NCBI GenBank assembly: GCA_036971715.1
Contig: JAVHJL010000005.1
Coordinates: 2,542,001-2,606,000 of the forward strand
Source of the DNA: Arthrobotrys musiformis
Lineage: Eukaryota > Ascomycota > Orbiliomycetes > Orbiliales > Orbiliaceae
DNA: 64,000 nucleotides
Direction of reading: 5' to 3'
In this document: in pieces, positions 63,034 through 64,000 of the stretch
Numbering within the stretch: the first letter of the stretch is position 1
How the letters are laid out: every line of letters starts with the position of its first letter
Translations under genes and position numbers: made by a program
The notes under the pieces: model-generated
What the model was told of the DNA's origin: nothing
Database searches by the model: none
What the model saw: the letters and a program-made list of their open reading frames with translations, nothing else

Positions 63034-64000
63034 TTAGCATTTCCCTTCCTGCCACATTTTCACATTCCGAACTACCATCGCCCGGCCTTCATCCTTTCCC
63101 CATGTTGGATACCAGCTATCTACCGCACCCCAGAAGTCGGCGGCCGCGCGTGGGCTGGCATCGATCCATGGTTTATCTGCGCTGTCACTAGCTTAAGGTT
63201 AGCTACGTGTCTACGAATGATCTTTCGTGCAGGAAGAAATTATAATTTTAACTTACGGGAAATAACCATCTAAACCCGAACAATATTCAAGTAATCGATT
63301 AGCCAATAAACACATCTATTGAGATTTCTAAATCCACATGCCTTGAAAAATGCGGAAAGGGTTATCTTCAAGGGGTCTTACTAGTAGCTCCAACTTGGAC
63401 ACTTAACGAGAGATAAAATGGTTGGTCAAATGGTGCATTATTATTTCCAGATTCAGCCCAGGGGTTCGCATCTAGGGTTCCGTTATTTGAAAATTGTCCC
63501 AAGTCCCATAACGACTCTTTTTCAAAGCCGACCCAAAGAACCGAGTAAGTGCGTCCGTTATGATAAGTGAATATGTAGTCCTTAGTCCATTCGATACCGA
63601 ATGTATGGAAGCCCTTTGTGTAGTCAGTGCGACGGATTTCGCGTCCTCGGGTGGTTTTCCAAAATCTATCTGCAAGGCGCGAGACGCCTGAACCTGATAT
63701 ATTAGCGAACATACGTGTACTATCCGGGTGTATATAGGAGACTTGCCCCAATGGAGTGTTGACGTGAATATATTACGTCCCCCGACTGAGTATGTCTTGT
63801 CGTTTCCACGTAGTTGTGCAATGTCTATCGACCCACTCCTCGGCCAATCTCCGTATGTATCTTTCACCGGGATTAGTCTTATAGAGGATAAAATCCAATC
63901 CCCTTTCGGCATCTTTACGGTCACTTCGACTCTCCCGTACTTAATTTGCCTCGATAGCTTTGTAGAAAGTCTCGCGGACCGGACGGGGTTAATGATCCTC
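63034..64000 (-). CDS. GH16-like protein lacking both catalytic glutamates (5' end outside window)
   Basis: Partial gene; the start lies beyond the right edge. GH16 beta-glucanase/glucan-binding-protein features run through it: KYGRVEVTVKMPKGDW, GDWPRSGSIDIAQLRGN, TSTLHWG, TDYTKGFHTFGIEWTKDYI, FDQPFYLSLSVQVGAT, NGYFP, and the terminal DFWGAVDSWYPTWG with KMWQEGKC. The usual catalytic signature ExDxxE is here SxDxxQ (Ser codon 63831-63829, Gln codon 63816-63814), so hydrolysis should be abolished. Three-prime joins are clear: exon to 63382, a 13-nt exon 63269-63257, and the last exon 63187-63034. Between about 63745 and 63664 the frame must change. No ordinary intron fits well, so this may be an odd short intron or a frameshift. 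It is either a binding-only pseudoenzyme or a decaying gene. Confidence 0.68.

Noticed and set aside
60795..64000. Secondary-metabolite cluster around the FAD monooxygenase
   Set aside because: No polyketide synthase, peptide synthetase, terpene cyclase, transporter or pathway regulator is visible in the window near it.

Overview
The window looks like ordinary nuclear chromosome of a filamentous ascomycete (Pezizomycotina). The signs are short GT-AG introns with CTAAC-like branch sites, CT-rich and A/T-tract spacers, and protein families typical of such fungi: an Egh16-like secreted protein, DUF7729, DUF5321, an Afi1/SPA-domain protein, a fungal separase and an F-box-like protein. I support 25 protein-coding loci; one runs off the right edge. 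I rebuilt multi-exon genes by hand from splice signals and reading-frame continuity. I see no CRISPR array, rRNA, intact tRNA, intact transposon or secondary-metabolite cluster.

Layout. 0-9.6 kb: 6-phosphogluconolactonase, an unrecognised secreted repeat protein, a Dcr2-type phosphatase and a GPI-anchored DUF7729 protein, with 2.6 kb of empty DNA before the last. 9.6-14.5 kb: a 4.8-kb stretch without a supportable gene. 14.5-20.7 kb: a complete five-exon separase of about 1,997 residues. 21-25 kb: a decayed coding relic, an Egh16-like protein and a hairpin. 25-29 kb: an eight-exon Afi1 homologue, convergent with a monoglyceride-lipase-like hydrolase. 29.5-36.6 kb: a dense block rich in nuclear genes for likely mitochondrial proteins (an unrecognised protein with a presequence, a flavin-reductase-like protein, ribosomal protein bL31m and a DUF5321 protein) plus S-formylglutathione hydrolase. 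37-50.5 kb: a myosin regulatory light chain, a cytochrome b561-like membrane protein, a very large acidic protein and a Ser/Pro-rich coiled-coil protein. 51-57 kb: an acidic nuclear-type protein, a DHCR24-like FAD protein, an F-box-like protein and a Mid2-like wall-sensor-type protein. 59-64 kb: a coiled-coil protein, a PheA/TfdB-type FAD monooxygenase and a GH16-like gene that has lost both catalytic glutamates.

The genes do not form one pathway. Loose themes are cell division and polarity (separase, myosin light chain, Afi1, a possible augmin-like protein), mitochondrial function (29.5-36.6 kb) and the cell surface or secreted proteins (DUF7729, Egh16-like, Mid2-like, GH16-like). I found no convincing undescribed multi-gene system. 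The items most worth a second look are the degenerate GH16 gene with its 13-nt exon, the DHCR24-like protein with a mitochondrial-looking N-terminus, the fused 1,201-residue acidic/Cys-rich gene model, the light-chain gene whose first coding exon appears to be only the ATG, the GC-AG intron in the Afi1 gene, and the secreted repeat protein at 1.9-3.5 kb.
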